Assembly: GCA_903871605.1 (NCBI GenBank)
Contig: CAIQHF010000029.1
Location: 124,001 to 188,000, forward strand
Length of the DNA: 64,000 nt
Reading direction: 5' to 3'
Source: an uncultured Sphingomonadaceae bacterium
Lineage (GTDB): Bacteria > Pseudomonadota > Alphaproteobacteria > Sphingomonadales > Sphingomonadaceae
Within the stretch, counting starts at the first letter, position 1, and each line of letters opens with the position of its first letter. The notes below the pieces were generated by a model, which was not told the DNA's origin, searched no databases, and worked only from the letters and a program-made list of their open reading frames with translations. A program made the position numbers and the translations under genes. Shown piece by piece: positions 1 through 9,798 of this stretch.

Positions 1-278
1 GGCCCTGGGCCGTGGGGCGGGCCTCCGGTATTGAGCGCCGCCCTCAGCGGGTCGAAGCGAATAGCCACCGCGGTCGACGCCTGAATTCCCGCGGCACGCT
101 CGAATTGCGCGCTGACCTCGGCGATCCCGCGAACCTGCAATTCGGTGAGGCGCTCGGCATTGGGATCATATTCCATCGCCGGAAAGGTGACGATGAACTT
201 GCCATTGTCTTTGATGAGATACGCCCGATAGCCGACCTCCGGTGTCTCGGTCTTGTCCCTGTCATTCGATTTGGCCAT
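1..278 (-). CDS. hypothetical protein, 3' end cut by window edge
   Basis: The minus strand is open from an ATG at 278 to the window edge, giving 92 codons without a stop. The start has a good ribosome site (GAGGGAG, about 5 bases upstream). The visible protein begins MAKSNDRDKTETPEVGYRAY and continues with a compact mixed alpha/beta-like sequence containing a KFIVTFPAMEYDPNAERL segment. I do not recognise the family. It lies 130 bases downstream of the S53 peptidase on the same strand, so the two could be cotranscribed; that is inference. The real length and C-terminus lie outside the window. Confidence 0.6.
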   Translation of the reverse strand, partial: MAKSNDRDKTETPEVGYRAYLIKDNGKFIVTFPAMEYDPNAERLTELQVRGIAEVSAQFERAAGIQASTAVAIRFDPLRAALNTGGPPHGPG

Positions 279-408
279 CGGATTCTCCCTCGCTGTCCGA
301 AAACTATATCAAGACGCACGTGCTGTCAGCATGACTTGTGCGCGCCGCCCAGCCGGCTTCGCCCGGCCCGCGTGCGGGCGGTTCGGGCGGAGCGGGTCCA
401 CATCGCGC

Positions 409-3400
409 TCACGGCATCGCGAGCGGATGCGGCGCGCGCAGCAGGTCTATCGACACGGGACGTCGCGGGGCATGTTCGGACGCCGTCACCAGGACCAGCA
501 TGCGATCGAGCCACGCACGGCGGACGAGCATCTCGATCGCCGGTTCGGAAGCCTCGAAGCAATGCTCGCCATGCTCGGTGGCAAGACGGAACGCCTCGAA
601 ATCCCCGAACATGTCGTAGATCACGCCGGTCACCTTGCCGCGCCAGCAGATCTCGCCGCCGTGACCCGTGCCATGCCCGGTGCCATGTCCGGCGCCGTGC
701 CCGCCTCCCGGCGCCACTGGCAGTCCGGTCGGGGACGGCTTGATCGTGCCGGGATCTCCGCCGAAGCCGATGATCCGGCCGGAAAGATAGCCGATCAAGC
801 GCTTGACCACCGGGCGCCAGCGATAGGACGGCGCGAACTGCTCGAGCCGCCATTTCAGGATCGCGAGCACATTCTCGTCGGGACGCAGCAGCTTGGCGTC
901 CTCGCCGACCGGGATCTTCACCTGGAACGAGCCGGTCACATAGCGCCAGTTGAGCAGCATATTACCCCGCGCCGCGGTCGCCTCCGCCACCGCGTTGATC
1001 TTGGTCCCCCGCGACGCGCGACGCGACGCGACCCGCCGGACCTTGACGTTGAACTCCTGGCCGACATGGATGCCGTTGGGGAGATCGACCGTGAACAGGC
1101 CGGCGAAGGTCCGGTTGACGGCGAAGGGTATCGGCACATAGCTGACCCCCCTGGTGGTCCGGCAATGCAGCGTGTTGGCATCCGCGGCAGTGAGGCGGTG
1201 CGCACCGTAAAGCCGCGTCGCCAGCGCCAGCACCTCGTCGACGTCGACGTCGGGCCAGTAGATCGCCGCGGTGCTGCCGACCGGCACATTGCCCCAGTCG
1301 ATCATCAATTCGTCGGGATAGTCCTGCAATTCGCCCGTCGCATTGGCCGGGACGCTGGCGCGCGTGTCGAACGCCTGCGGAATGCGGTGGGTGAGCGGGT
1401 AGCCGGGATTGCCCGACGAGGTGATCTGCAGATTGCGCTGCGCCAGCTTGTCCGAATTCTCCGGGCTGAGCGTCACCCCGCCGGCATTGAGGATCGGCGC
1501 GTCGTCATAGGCGATCTGCGCGACGATGCAGTGGTGCGTGCCCGGGAAGAGCGACTGGTTCGACGCATCATAGACGTCGAGATAACAGCCGAAATAGGCC
1601 CAGACCTTGTCCCCGGCGGCGGGTATCTGGACGGTCCGGATATTGCAGTTGGGCAGCGTGCCGTCATAATCGTGCGTGCCCGCGGCATCGCTCGCGAAGA
1701 AGGGGATGGTCTGCACGGCATTGCCCTGCGGATCGCTCAGCCCCGTCGCCGAGGCGAGCGGGAACACCGGCAGCCCCGCTTCGGCGCCGGTGCCGATCTG
1801 GCTCAGATAGGTGGTCGCCGGCTGGAAGTCGGTATCGCACGACGGCGCCACGAACAGCCGGAAGAACACCCGGACATTATCGGCCGACGAGCCCGCCAGG
1901 CCCTGCAGCCGGACGCGCGCGATCGCGAAGTTGAAGTTGCGCTGACCCGATCCGTCGAGCGGCGTCACCGAGGAGTCGCCCGTCTCATAACCGTTCTGCC
2001 CGGGCAGCCCATTGAGCGGATCGGGGCCCGGCGTCGTGTAGCTCGAGCTGCCGTTGAGGAATTCCAGCAGGTTGCGGATCGACGCATAGGGATCGTTGGT
2101 CATCGCCGGCGCGCCGGGCAGCGGCGTGTCGCCCGCCGCCGCCGAGAAGACTCGCAGATCCTGGCTCAGATAGAAATCCTGATGATGGGCCGGATCGACA
2201 TTGGTGAAATAGGGGTCGGCGCCCGATACGAGTTCGAACAATGCGGCGGCAGACAGCGTCGCCCCCGCAACCGTGATCGATGCGGTGAGCGGCTCCTGCA
2301 GCGCCGGCGTGCCCGACGCCGGGAAATCCTGCATCACCGCCTGCTGGCTGAAGATGATGTCGAACGGGAAGCGGATGCGCTGCGGTGTGTAGAGGTCGCC
2401 GGGATATTCGTAGCTGGCGCCCGCGCCGTCGGGGAAGATCGATACGCCGGTCAGGCCATGGAAGGCCCCCGCCAGCGACGGGATCGCGCCGCCGACCTGG
2501 CTGATCGAGAATCCCTCGAGCACCAGCCAGAAGGCCTGCGAATAGAGGCCGCCCGCGGTCGCGACCATGTCGCTGACCTCGTCGAGCCCGAACGTGCTCT
2601 TGTCGACGATGAAGTAGAGCGTGCGGTTGTAGATCGATCGCAGTCCGGCGAGCAGTTCCGCGCCGCGCGGACTGCCCCAGCCGGTGCAGGCATCCCAGCC
2701 CGCGCCAGCCGGATATCCGGGCGAGCCGTTATTGGCGTTGTCGCCGGGGCCGGAGCCGGGGACGATGTCGCGAAAGCCCGTGCCGGCAAGCGCGTACAGC
2801 GCCGGATTGATGAAGCCCAGATTGACGCCGAGCGCGGCGTTCATCACCGCCACCAGCCCCGCCCACTGCGGCGCCGACGCGCTGGTGCCATTGCCCGTCG
2901 TCGTCGATCCCTGCCAGACGATATTGCCGTAGCCGCTGGCGATATTGGCGTTGCCGGACACATCGGGAACGCCGCGGCCATGGTGCGTAGGGTCGTCGAG
3001 CGAGGGCGGGACGCTGATCGCCGACTGATAGCTCGGCACCGGGAAGTGCGCGCTGACCCCGCCGCCGGTCGTGCCCCAGTTCGAATGACTCGGGTCGGCG
3101 TCGGTGTCGTTCCAGACATATTCGTCGAAATTCGCGCCGTTGACGTTGCCGACCGTGGTACCCCCGACGCTCAGCACCCACGGATCGGCGGCGGGATATT
3201 GGACGTGGCACTTGCCGTCGCCGACCGACGAGTCGGTGCCGCGATCGCCGCTCGCGATGCAGACGGTGATCGCCTGGATCGCCGCGTCCTGGAACGCGGC
3301 GCTGACCGCGTTGACGAAGGCGAGGCTGATCCCGAACGGTTCGGTGAGCCCCGCCGTATCGTCGCCATCGGCGAGGAAGAAGCTGCTCGAGAGCACCGAC

Positions 3401-4308
3401 GGCGCGCTGTCTCCCGCATCGGGATGGGCAGCGCGACCGATCGCCTGGACCCAGCCCTGCTGGTCGTCGGTCGCGATATAGACGTTGATCGCGGCCCCCG
3501 GCGCGAAGGATGCGGCAATCTCGATGTCCTGCGTCACCTCGAGTTCGGGGTCGAAGCCGGGATTCGTCGCGCCGTTGATCAATATGTCGTTGACCGTCGG
3601 GGCGACGTAAGGCGCGCCGAGGCTGGCGAAATACTGGTTGATGTCGGCGATGTCGTAGCCGTCCGCAGAAAAGATGCCGATGGTCTGGCCGGCCGCTGTG
3701 TTGGTCGGATATTGATAGAGGCTGGCAACCGTCGGAACGGTGAGCGTGCCCGTATTCGGTGGCTCGGCGCCGTTGTGACGCGCGATGCGGCGATTATCGA
3801 GACCGAAGACGCCGACGATGATGTCGGCCAGCGCGCCCGGCACGTGCACGACGCCGTCGCGGCCGCGATAGGTCTCGGTCCTCGTCACCCGCTTGCGTCC
3901 CGTCGTCACCGCCTGCTCGTAGCGGCCGAGATCGACGGCGAACGCCGCGTTCATCCGCGCGACCGTTCCCTCGACAATCACCGTCCGCCGCGCGGCATGC
4001 GTCGCGACGACGCTCAGATGGTGGCTGGTCGCGAAGGCCACGACCTTGTCGATATCCTCCTGCGACGCGCCGTACCGGCGGGCGAACTCCTCCTCGGACA
4101 GGCGTTGACGTTCCGCGGGATGGACGTTGAGGAAATGATCGTGGTCGGGAAGCGGGCTGCCATCCGGCCGGCGGCGCAGGCTGATGGTGACGGCGAAGAC
4201 CTCGTCGGCATTGGCCGGCCCCAGCCGGATGGCGGTCTTGGAAGGCCGGCGCTCGCTGCCGGGAATCGGCTTGTAACCGGCCGGAATGGCGGATGCTTTG
4301 CTAGGCAT
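409..4308 (-). CDS. S53 (sedolisin/kumamolisin-type) serine peptidase with long C-terminal extension
   Basis: 1299 aa. The ATG at 4308 is chosen because AAGGAG sits at ideal distance and the pro-domain starts just after; an ORF extension upstream lacks this. Residues about 30-185 look like a pro-kumamolisin activation domain. Residues 200-560 are the S53 catalytic domain: Glu257 and Asp261 (EVTQD), oxyanion Asp355 (SGDRG), nucleophile Ser476 in GNGTSASAP, and a calcium-site-like FRDIVPG...GWDACTGWGSP near 512-545. All catalytic positions are present, so activity as an acid-type endopeptidase is expected. No signal peptide is visible at the N-terminus. About 740 residues follow the catalytic domain, far beyond the usual family length; they end in a Gly-His linker and a roughly 75-residue tail domain. 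Function of the extension is unknown. Confidence 0.9.
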   Translation of the reverse strand: MPSKASAIPAGYKPIPGSERRPSKTAIRLGPANADEVFAVTISLRRRPDGSPLPDHDHFLNVHPAERQRLSEEEFARRYGASQEDIDKVVAFATSHHLSVVATHAARRTVIVEGTVARMNAAFAVDLGRYEQAVTTGRKRVTRTETYRGRDGVVHVPGALADIIVGVFGLDNRRIARHNGAEPPNTGTLTVPTVASLYQYPTNTAAGQTIGIFSADGYDIADINQYFASLGAPYVAPTVNDILINGATNPGFDPELEVTQDIEIAASFAPGAAINVYIATDDQQGWVQAIGRAAHPDAGDSAPSVLSSSFFLADGDDTAGLTEPFGISLAFVNAVSAAFQDAAIQAITVCIASGDRGTDSSVGDGKCHVQYPAADPWVLSVGGTTVGNVNGANFDEYVWNDTDADPSHSNWGTTGGGVSAHFPVPSYQSAISVPPSLDDPTHHGRGVPDVSGNANIASGYGNIVWQGSTTTGNGTSASAPQWAGLVAVMNAALGVNLGFINPALYALAGTGFRDIVPGSGPGDNANNGSPGYPAGAGWDACTGWGSPRGAELLAGLRSIYNRTLYFIVDKSTFGLDEVSDMVATAGGLYSQAFWLVLEGFSISQVGGAIPSLAGAFHGLTGVSIFPDGAGASYEYPGDLYTPQRIRFPFDIIFSQQAVMQDFPASGTPALQEPLTASITVAGATLSAAALFELVSGADPYFTNVDPAHHQDFYLSQDLRVFSAAAGDTPLPGAPAMTNDPYASIRNLLEFLNGSSSYTTPGPDPLNGLPGQNGYETGDSSVTPLDGSGQRNFNFAIARVRLQGLAGSSADNVRVFFRLFVAPSCDTDFQPATTYLSQIGTGAEAGLPVFPLASATGLSDPQGNAVQTIPFFASDAAGTHDYDGTLPNCNIRTVQIPAAGDKVWAYFGCYLDVYDASNQSLFPGTHHCIVAQIAYDDAPILNAGGVTLSPENSDKLAQRNLQITSSGNPGYPLTHRIPQAFDTRASVPANATGELQDYPDELMIDWGNVPVGSTAAIYWPDVDVDEVLALATRLYGAHRLTAADANTLHCRTTRGVSYVPIPFAVNRTFAGLFTVDLPNGIHVGQEFNVKVRRVASRRASRGTKINAVAEATAARGNMLLNWRYVTGSFQVKIPVGEDAKLLRPDENVLAILKWRLEQFAPSYRWRPVVKRLIGYLSGRIIGFGGDPGTIKPSPTGLPVAPGGGHGAGHGTGHGTGHGGEICWRGKVTGVIYDMFGDFEAFRLATEHGEHCFEASEPAIEMLVRRAWLDRMLVLVTASEHAPRRPVSIDLLRAPHPLAMP

Positions 4309-4688
4309 GACCTGCTCCTTTGGCGATCGAACGCCGATGGCGTTCGGCAATGGCGATGCGATCGGCGAGTCACTCGCCGGTTCTGGATCGAAGAAATCGA
4401 CGCACGAGGTCACTCGGCGATCCGCTATTCGGGCCGCCATCTTGGCTTGTCTGTCATTTCATCTCTGGCGCGGTGACCTATTCGGCATAGGAGACCGACA
4501 TTTTACTGTTGGCCCGATCCGCGCTCTTCAGCCTGTGGACGACATATTCCACGGCGCTTTGCCGAGTCTAGGGGGGCGGACCATGCCCGCGCCGATTTCA
4601 CGGATTTTTGACATTCGTTTGACGCTCCGCCGCCGGACGCACGGAGGCAGCGGATCGCGCAAGGGCAGCGAGGGCCGATCCCGTCGGC
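4309..4688. other. intergenic region, no gene seen
   Basis: 380 bases between the start of the S53 peptidase gene and the end of the reductase gene, both on the minus strand. It must hold the promoter of the peptidase gene. I see only the AAGGAG ribosome site next to the peptidase start and no convincing sigma-70 boxes, repeat or hairpin. Base composition is slightly less GC-rich than the flanking genes. Confidence 0.5.
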
Positions 4689-5750
4689 TCAGGGAATCAG
4701 GCGATCCTCGCGCAGCTGGGCGAAGAGATCGGCGAACGCGTCGTCGGTCGGCTGATAGGCGGTAAAGCCGAGGCGCCGGCTCTTCGACATGTCGGTCACG
4801 ACCTCGATCGGGCGGCCGAGATCGGCGTCGGTATGCCAGGGCGAGGCAAGCCGGTCGAGATCGGGCTCGGCCAACCCCTCGCGCGCGGCAATCTCGCGCC
4901 AGAGCGCCGCGTCGCCGGCCATCTGCTCAGCGAGCGGCCGGACGACGCCATCGAAGGGGGCGGCCGCGATGCCGAACCAGTCGGCGATCCGGCCCCACAT
5001 CCAGCTCCAGCGAAAGACGTCGCCATTGACGACGTTGAACGCCTCATCGGCCGCCGCCGGTGTCGTCGCCGCCCACAGCAGATGCCGCGCGAGCTGACGC
5101 GCGTCGGTCATGTCGGTGAGCCCCTCCCATTGCGCGGCGGAACCGGGAAAGGTGAAAGCCCGCCCCGTCTCGCGGCAGAGCGTCGCATAGACCGCCAGCG
5201 TACTGCCCATGTTCATCGCGTTGCCGACCGCCTTGCCGATCACCGTATGCGGGCGATGGACGCTCCAGGTGAAACCGTCGCGCGCGGCCGCGGCGAACAC
5301 CTCGTCCTCCTGGGCATAATAGAAATTCTCGACGTCGAGCCGGCCCTGCTCCTCGCGGAACGGGGTCTGAGGCAGCGCGCCCTTGCCGTAGGCCTCGAAC
5401 GGCCCGAGATAATGTTTGAGCCCCGTCACCAGCGCGACGTGGCGCGGCCGGTTCGGCTTGGGCAAGCCATCGAGCAGATGGCGCACCATCGCCGAATTGA
5501 CGCGGATATTCTCCGCCTCGCTGTCCTGTCGCAGCCAGGTGGTGATGAACACCGCGTCGGGATCGATGCCCGCGAGCGCGGTCGCCGTGGCACCGGCGTC
5601 CTGCAGATCGGCGGCGACCGGATGAACCCCCGGCTCACCGGCCGGACGCCGCGCCAGGCCGTGCACGGTCCAGCCCTGCGCGCGCAGCAGCGCCGCCGTC
5701 GCGCCGCCGACGATTCCGCTCGCGCCCACCACCAAAGCCGTTCGTGCCAT
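4689..5750 (-). CDS. PRISE-like NAD(P)-dependent short-chain reductase
   Basis: 353 aa, complete. The N-terminus has the Rossmann glycine motif VVGASGIVGGA. The motifs TGLKHYLGPFE (about 110-120) and NFYYAQED (about 142-149) are the signature of the PRISE group (progesterone 5-beta-reductase/iridoid synthase-like enone reductases), with the catalytic Lys and Tyr in place. Bacterial members reduce activated C=C bonds of enones in vitro; the physiological substrate here is unknown. The start ATG at 5750 gives the normal N-terminus directly at the Rossmann strand. It is a lone gene with long gaps on both sides, so context does not help with function. Confidence 0.85.
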   Translation of the reverse strand: MARTALVVGASGIVGGATAALLRAQGWTVHGLARRPAGEPGVHPVAADLQDAGATATALAGIDPDAVFITTWLRQDSEAENIRVNSAMVRHLLDGLPKPNRPRHVALVTGLKHYLGPFEAYGKGALPQTPFREEQGRLDVENFYYAQEDEVFAAAARDGFTWSVHRPHTVIGKAVGNAMNMGSTLAVYATLCRETGRAFTFPGSAAQWEGLTDMTDARQLARHLLWAATTPAAADEAFNVVNGDVFRWSWMWGRIADWFGIAAAPFDGVVRPLAEQMAGDAALWREIAAREGLAEPDLDRLASPWHTDADLGRPIEVVTDMSKSRRLGFTAYQPTDDAFADLFAQLREDRLIP

Positions 5751-6113
5751 GCTCGCATCCTATGCCGTAGGATCGGCAGCTAGGCATCGCAGTGGCGAAC
5801 TTCCAGTCGCCGCCGCGATTATGGCTCGTGGCGACTCGCACATCCCGATCGACCACCCGTCAAGGCGGCTCGCGTCGACGGGGCGACTTGAACGGTCGAG
5901 CATCGTTTCGTCACGGATTTTTATTGCTGCGGCCGATGATCGTTACGGATCTGCAGACTATTCGGGCAATGACGTGGGAAATGGGCGCGCATTATGCTTA
6001 ACACGGCCGGCGGCAATTGCTCGGATCGCCAAATTGCACCCGATAACCGCCCGATCTGGCTGGAACTTTACATTCCGTTCACCGTCTTGATTTAAGTCAA
6101 ATCATCCCGTCCT
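5751..6113. other. divergent intergenic region, no gene seen
   Basis: 363 bases between the divergent reductase and cyclic-di-GMP genes. Short ORFs here have no ribosome site and unconvincing protein sequence. Near the plus-strand gene there is a weak promoter-like pair, TTTACA at 6067 and TTTAAG at 6091, spaced 18 bases; this is only suggestive. No repeat or terminator hairpin was recognised. Confidence 0.45.
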
Positions 6114-8033
6114 TTGCCTGATTGGTGGGCCTCTGTGTTGCGTCTGCAAAACACCATTCTCGATCTTATCGCGCGGGGCGCGAGTATCGAGGCGACGACC
6201 GAACGACTCTGCCTCGAAATTGAGGGGCTGTTGCCCGGTGTCGTCTGCTCGGTGTTGAGGGTCCAGCATGGCCTGCTCCGGCCGCTTGCCGGGCCGTCGC
6301 TACCGGATGGCTTTTCGGCGTCGCTCGATGGCGTGATGATCGGACCCTCCGTCGGATCGTGCGGCAGCGCCGCCTATCTCGGCACATCCATCATCGTCAC
6401 CGATATCGCGACCGACCCGCGATGGCGGCCGTTCAGGGATCCGATTCTCGCAGACGGACTGAAAGCCTGCTCGTCCTGCCCGATCAAGGCCGCCGATGGC
6501 ACAACGCTCGGCACCTTCGCGCTCTATTTCAGCGAGAAGCGCGGGCCGAGCCAGCGCGAGCGCAGCGTCGTCCGCGCGTGCACCGCGCTGTGCACGATCG
6601 CGCTCGAGCGCGACGACCGGGTGCGCAGCCGCGAGCGCGTCGCAACCACCGACGCGCTGACCAACCTGCCCAACCGGGCGTCGTTCAACACCGCGCTCGC
6701 CGGCCTGTCCTGCAACGATGCGGGAAGCTGGGCGCTGCTGATCCTCGACCTCGACAATCTCAAGACGATCAACGACACGTTCGGCCACGATGCGGGCGAT
6801 AACCTGCTCCAGTCGGTGGCGACGCGCATCGCGACGACGGTCGCGCCGGACAGGGTGTTCCGGCTGGGCGGAGACGAGTTTGCGGTGATCGTGCGCGCCG
6901 TCCCGGCGCTGGCCGATCTCGACGCCGCGGCGCGGCGCATCCTCGACGTGCTCGACGAGCCCACCGATTGCGCCGGACACATGATTATCCCGCGCGCGAC
7001 GATCGGCTGCGCCGCGCTGGGCAGCGGCGACGCGCATGCCGAGACGGTCCACCGCCACGCCGACTTCGCGCTCTATCACGCGAAGGAGACCGGCCGCGGC
7101 GGGTTCGTCCGCTACTCGCCCGGCATGGGCTCGGCGATGACGCATCGGATCGCCGTGATCCGCGACGTCGATGCCGCGCTGAGCGAGGGCCGGATCGACG
7201 CCTATTACCAGCCCGTCGTGCGGCTCGACACCGGCGAGATCGCGGGCATGGAGGCGCTGTGCCGGCTGATCGGAACCGATGGCGCGGTCATCTCCGCCGC
7301 GGCCTTCCACCAGGCGACCGCCGACGTGCATGTCGCCGCCAGGCTCACCCAGCGGATGATGACGCTGGTCGCGGCGGACATTCGCGGCTGGCTGGATCAC
7401 GGAATCGCGGTCCGGCATGTCGGAATCAACATATCCTCGGCGGACCTGCACCGCGGGACGCTGCACGATCGCCTGCGCTCGGTGTTCGATGCCGCGGGCG
7501 TGCCGCTCAAACACGTCATCCTCGAGGTCACCGAGGCGGTCTATCTCGGAGAGAAGGATCCCGTCGTCCCGCGCCAGATCAAGGCGCTCCGCGCGCAAGG
7601 GGTGCGCGTCGCACTCGACGACTTCGGGACCGGCTTCGCCTCGCTCACGCATCTGCTCTCGGTCCCCGTCGACATCGTCAAGATCGACAAGTCGTTCGTC
7701 GACAGGCTGGTCCCCAACGATCCGAGCATCGCGATCGTCGAGGGCCTGATCCAGATCGCGCGCAAGCTCGGCATCCGCGTGATCGCCGAGGGGATCGAGC
7801 GCGAGGAGCAGGCCGCGCTGCTCCGCCGATTCGGCTGCACGCTCGGGCAGGGCTATTTGTTTTCGCCCGCGGTGCCGCGCGAGATCGCCTCGCAATTGCT
7901 TGCCGGCTTCGCGCAGAAGTCGGGCGAGGCGGCGGGACCCGCCCCTGGCCTGCCCGTCCTGCCCAGCGAAGCGGACCGGCGCGAGGGATGGCACGAGCAC
8001 GCCGCATGGGCTCCCCGCGCACGTCGGCGCTGA
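6114..8033 (+). CDS. GAF-GGDEF-EAL cyclic-di-GMP turnover protein
   Basis: 639 aa from a TTG at 6114; an in-frame stop at 6093 limits upstream options, and GTG 6135 or TTG 6138 are alternatives because no clear ribosome site is seen. Residues about 15-165 form a GAF sensor domain, 175-335 a GGDEF domain with an intact GGDEF at 252-256, and 345-605 an EAL domain with EAL at 380-382 and a DDFGTGFASL loop. Both active sites look intact, so it could make or degrade c-di-GMP. The inhibitory RxxD site is absent: the Arg position nine residues before GG is Val. No membrane segment is visible, so it is probably cytosolic. It ends exactly where the convergent comM-like gene ends. Confidence 0.92.
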   Translation: MPDWWASVLRLQNTILDLIARGASIEATTERLCLEIEGLLPGVVCSVLRVQHGLLRPLAGPSLPDGFSASLDGVMIGPSVGSCGSAAYLGTSIIVTDIATDPRWRPFRDPILADGLKACSSCPIKAADGTTLGTFALYFSEKRGPSQRERSVVRACTALCTIALERDDRVRSRERVATTDALTNLPNRASFNTALAGLSCNDAGSWALLILDLDNLKTINDTFGHDAGDNLLQSVATRIATTVAPDRVFRLGGDEFAVIVRAVPALADLDAAARRILDVLDEPTDCAGHMIIPRATIGCAALGSGDAHAETVHRHADFALYHAKETGRGGFVRYSPGMGSAMTHRIAVIRDVDAALSEGRIDAYYQPVVRLDTGEIAGMEALCRLIGTDGAVISAAAFHQATADVHVAARLTQRMMTLVAADIRGWLDHGIAVRHVGINISSADLHRGTLHDRLRSVFDAAGVPLKHVILEVTEAVYLGEKDPVVPRQIKALRAQGVRVALDDFGTGFASLTHLLSVPVDIVKIDKSFVDRLVPNDPSIAIVEGLIQIARKLGIRVIAEGIEREEQAALLRRFGCTLGQGYLFSPAVPREIASQLLAGFAQKSGEAAGPAPGLPVLPSEADRREGWHEHAAWAPRARRR

Positions 8034-9542
8034 TCAATTGACCGGCGCGCGGCGGCGGTAGCTCAGCGCCTCGGCGACATGGCCGCGGCCGACGCTGTCG
8101 CTCCCGGCGAGATCGGCGATGGTGCGCGCCACGCGCAGCACGCGATGGAAGCCGCGCGCCGACAGCCGCATCCGTTCGGCCGCCTGCGCGAGCAGCGCGC
8201 GACCGGGCGCGTCGGGGGTCGCGACGCGCTCGAGCAGGTCGCCGTCGGCCTCGGCGTTGGTGCGCACGCCGTCACCGGCGAAGCGCGCGGTCTGGATGTC
8301 GCGCGCGGCGGCGACGCGCAACGCGACCTCGGCGGACCCTTCTGCGGGCGGGGGGAGCACCAGATCGGCGGCGGCGACCGCGCGGACTTCGACATGGAGA
8401 TCGATGCGATCGAGCAGCGGTCCGCTGACCCTGCTTTGATAATCGGCGGCGCAGCGCGGACTACGCGCGCAGGCAAGCGCCGGGTCGCCGAGATGGCCGC
8501 AGCGGCACGGGTTCATCGCCGCGATCAGCTGCACCCGCGCGGGGAAGGTGACGTGCGCATTGGCGCGCGCCACCGAGACCTTGCCCGTCTCGACCGGCTG
8601 GCGCAGCGAATCGAGCACCGGCCGGCTGAACTCGGCGAGTTCGTCGAGGAACAGCACGCCGAGATGCGCGAGACTGACCTCGCCGGGACGCACCCGCAAC
8701 CCGCCGCCGGTCAGCGCCGCCATCGAGGCCGAATGGTGCGGGCTGCGATAGGGTCGCGCGCGGATCAGCCGGCCGCCGGGCAATTCGCCCGCGACGCTCG
8801 CCACCATCGAGACCTCGAGCGCCTCCGACGGCGTCAGCTCGGGCAGGATGCCGGGCAGGCAGGCGGCCATCAGCGACTTTCCCGCGCCCGGCGGCCCGAT
8901 CATCAGCAGATTGTGACCGCCTGCCGCGGCGATCTCGAGCGCGCGCTTGGCGATCTCCTGACCCTTGACCTGCTTGAGATCGGGACCGGTGCCGGGCGGA
9001 TCGACCTGCCCCGCAGGCGGCGGCGGCAGCTGGGTGCTGCCCTTGAGATGGCCGATCAGCGCGAGCAGGTCGGGCGCCGCGAGCACCTCGATCCGCCCCG
9101 CCCACGCCGCCTCGGGACCTTGGGCGACGGGGCAGATCAGCCCGCGATCGATCTCCGAGGCATGCAGCGCGGCGAGCAGCACGCCCGGCGCCGGCTGGAT
9201 GCGGCCATCGAGCCCGAGCTCGCCGATCGAGACATAGCCGGCGAGCGTCTCGGCATCGACCACCCCCATCGCGCCGAGCAGCGCCAGCGCGATCGGCAGA
9301 TCGAAGTGCGAGCCCTCCTTGGGCAGGTCGGCGGGCGACAGGTTGACGATGATCCGCTTGGGCGGCAGCGCGAGGCCGATCGCTCCGAGCGCGCCACGCA
9401 CCCGCTCGCGGCTTTCGGCGACCGCCTTGTCGGCGAGGCCGACGACCAGGAAATTGGGCAGGCCCGGCAGCAGCTGCACCTGCACCTCGACGGCGCGCGC
9501 CTCCAGCCCCAGAAACGCCACCGTCGAGACGATCGCGACCAT
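8034..9542 (-). CDS. comM: YifB/ComM family Mg-chelatase-like AAA+ ATPase
   Basis: 502 aa, ATG at 9542. The N-terminal 170 residues are the Lon-like ChlI domain (starts MVAIVSTVAFLGLEA), followed by an AAA+ core with Walker A GPPGAGKS near 215-222, a HHSAS motif, and a four-Cys zinc-like patch (CRCGHL...CARSPRC). In naturally competent bacteria ComM is a helicase that promotes branch migration during integration of transformed DNA; the gene is also common in species not known to be competent. No other competence genes are in view. It converges on the GGDEF-EAL gene with zero spacing, leaving no room for a separate terminator. Confidence 0.93.
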   Translation of the reverse strand: MVAIVSTVAFLGLEARAVEVQVQLLPGLPNFLVVGLADKAVAESRERVRGALGAIGLALPPKRIIVNLSPADLPKEGSHFDLPIALALLGAMGVVDAETLAGYVSIGELGLDGRIQPAPGVLLAALHASEIDRGLICPVAQGPEAAWAGRIEVLAAPDLLALIGHLKGSTQLPPPPAGQVDPPGTGPDLKQVKGQEIAKRALEIAAAGGHNLLMIGPPGAGKSLMAACLPGILPELTPSEALEVSMVASVAGELPGGRLIRARPYRSPHHSASMAALTGGGLRVRPGEVSLAHLGVLFLDELAEFSRPVLDSLRQPVETGKVSVARANAHVTFPARVQLIAAMNPCRCGHLGDPALACARSPRCAADYQSRVSGPLLDRIDLHVEVRAVAAADLVLPPPAEGSAEVALRVAAARDIQTARFAGDGVRTNAEADGDLLERVATPDAPGRALLAQAAERMRLSARGFHRVLRVARTIADLAGSDSVGRGHVAEALSYRRRAPVN

Positions 9543-9635
9543 CGGACCCCCTGCCCCATGCCCCGGCCGCTAACGTAATCGCGGTAGCGCGGCTGTCCAG
9601 CGGCCTTTGCGTCAATCCGGGCGGCACCGCCGCCT

Positions 9636-9729
9636 GCTTCGTCATCGCGGACGTGATCCGGGATCGATAGACGCGGCGCCCGCCGCTCGAACCCGGCGCA
9701 TATCGATTCCCGCCTTCGCGGGAATGACG
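9636..9729. repeat. REP-like palindromic intergenic element
   Basis: Upstream of comM. The core is a perfect hairpin ATTCCCGC-CTTC-GCGGGAAT at 9706-9725 followed by GACGG. A degenerate opposite half (CGTCATCGCGGACGTGATCC) starts at 9640. The part TGATCCGGGATCGATAGACG at 9654-9673 recurs almost exactly at 30211-30230. This fits a dispersed REP-type family in which halves face each other. Confidence 0.7.
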
Positions 9730-9798
9730 GGGGAAGGAACGACGCCATGAAGCGTCGCGCCGATTGCGCTGGCGCGTCATCGCCCCCATTCTGGGCGC

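Noticed and set aside
253-4476. 1407-codon open frame on the plus strand
   Set aside because: It is antisense to the S53 peptidase gene. The translation is Arg/Asp/Gly-rich noise, as expected from the complement of high-GC codons, while the minus strand gives a clear protease with catalytic motifs.
6300-8000. 566-codon open frame on the minus strand
   Set aside because: Antisense shadow of the GAF-GGDEF-EAL gene; no family character.
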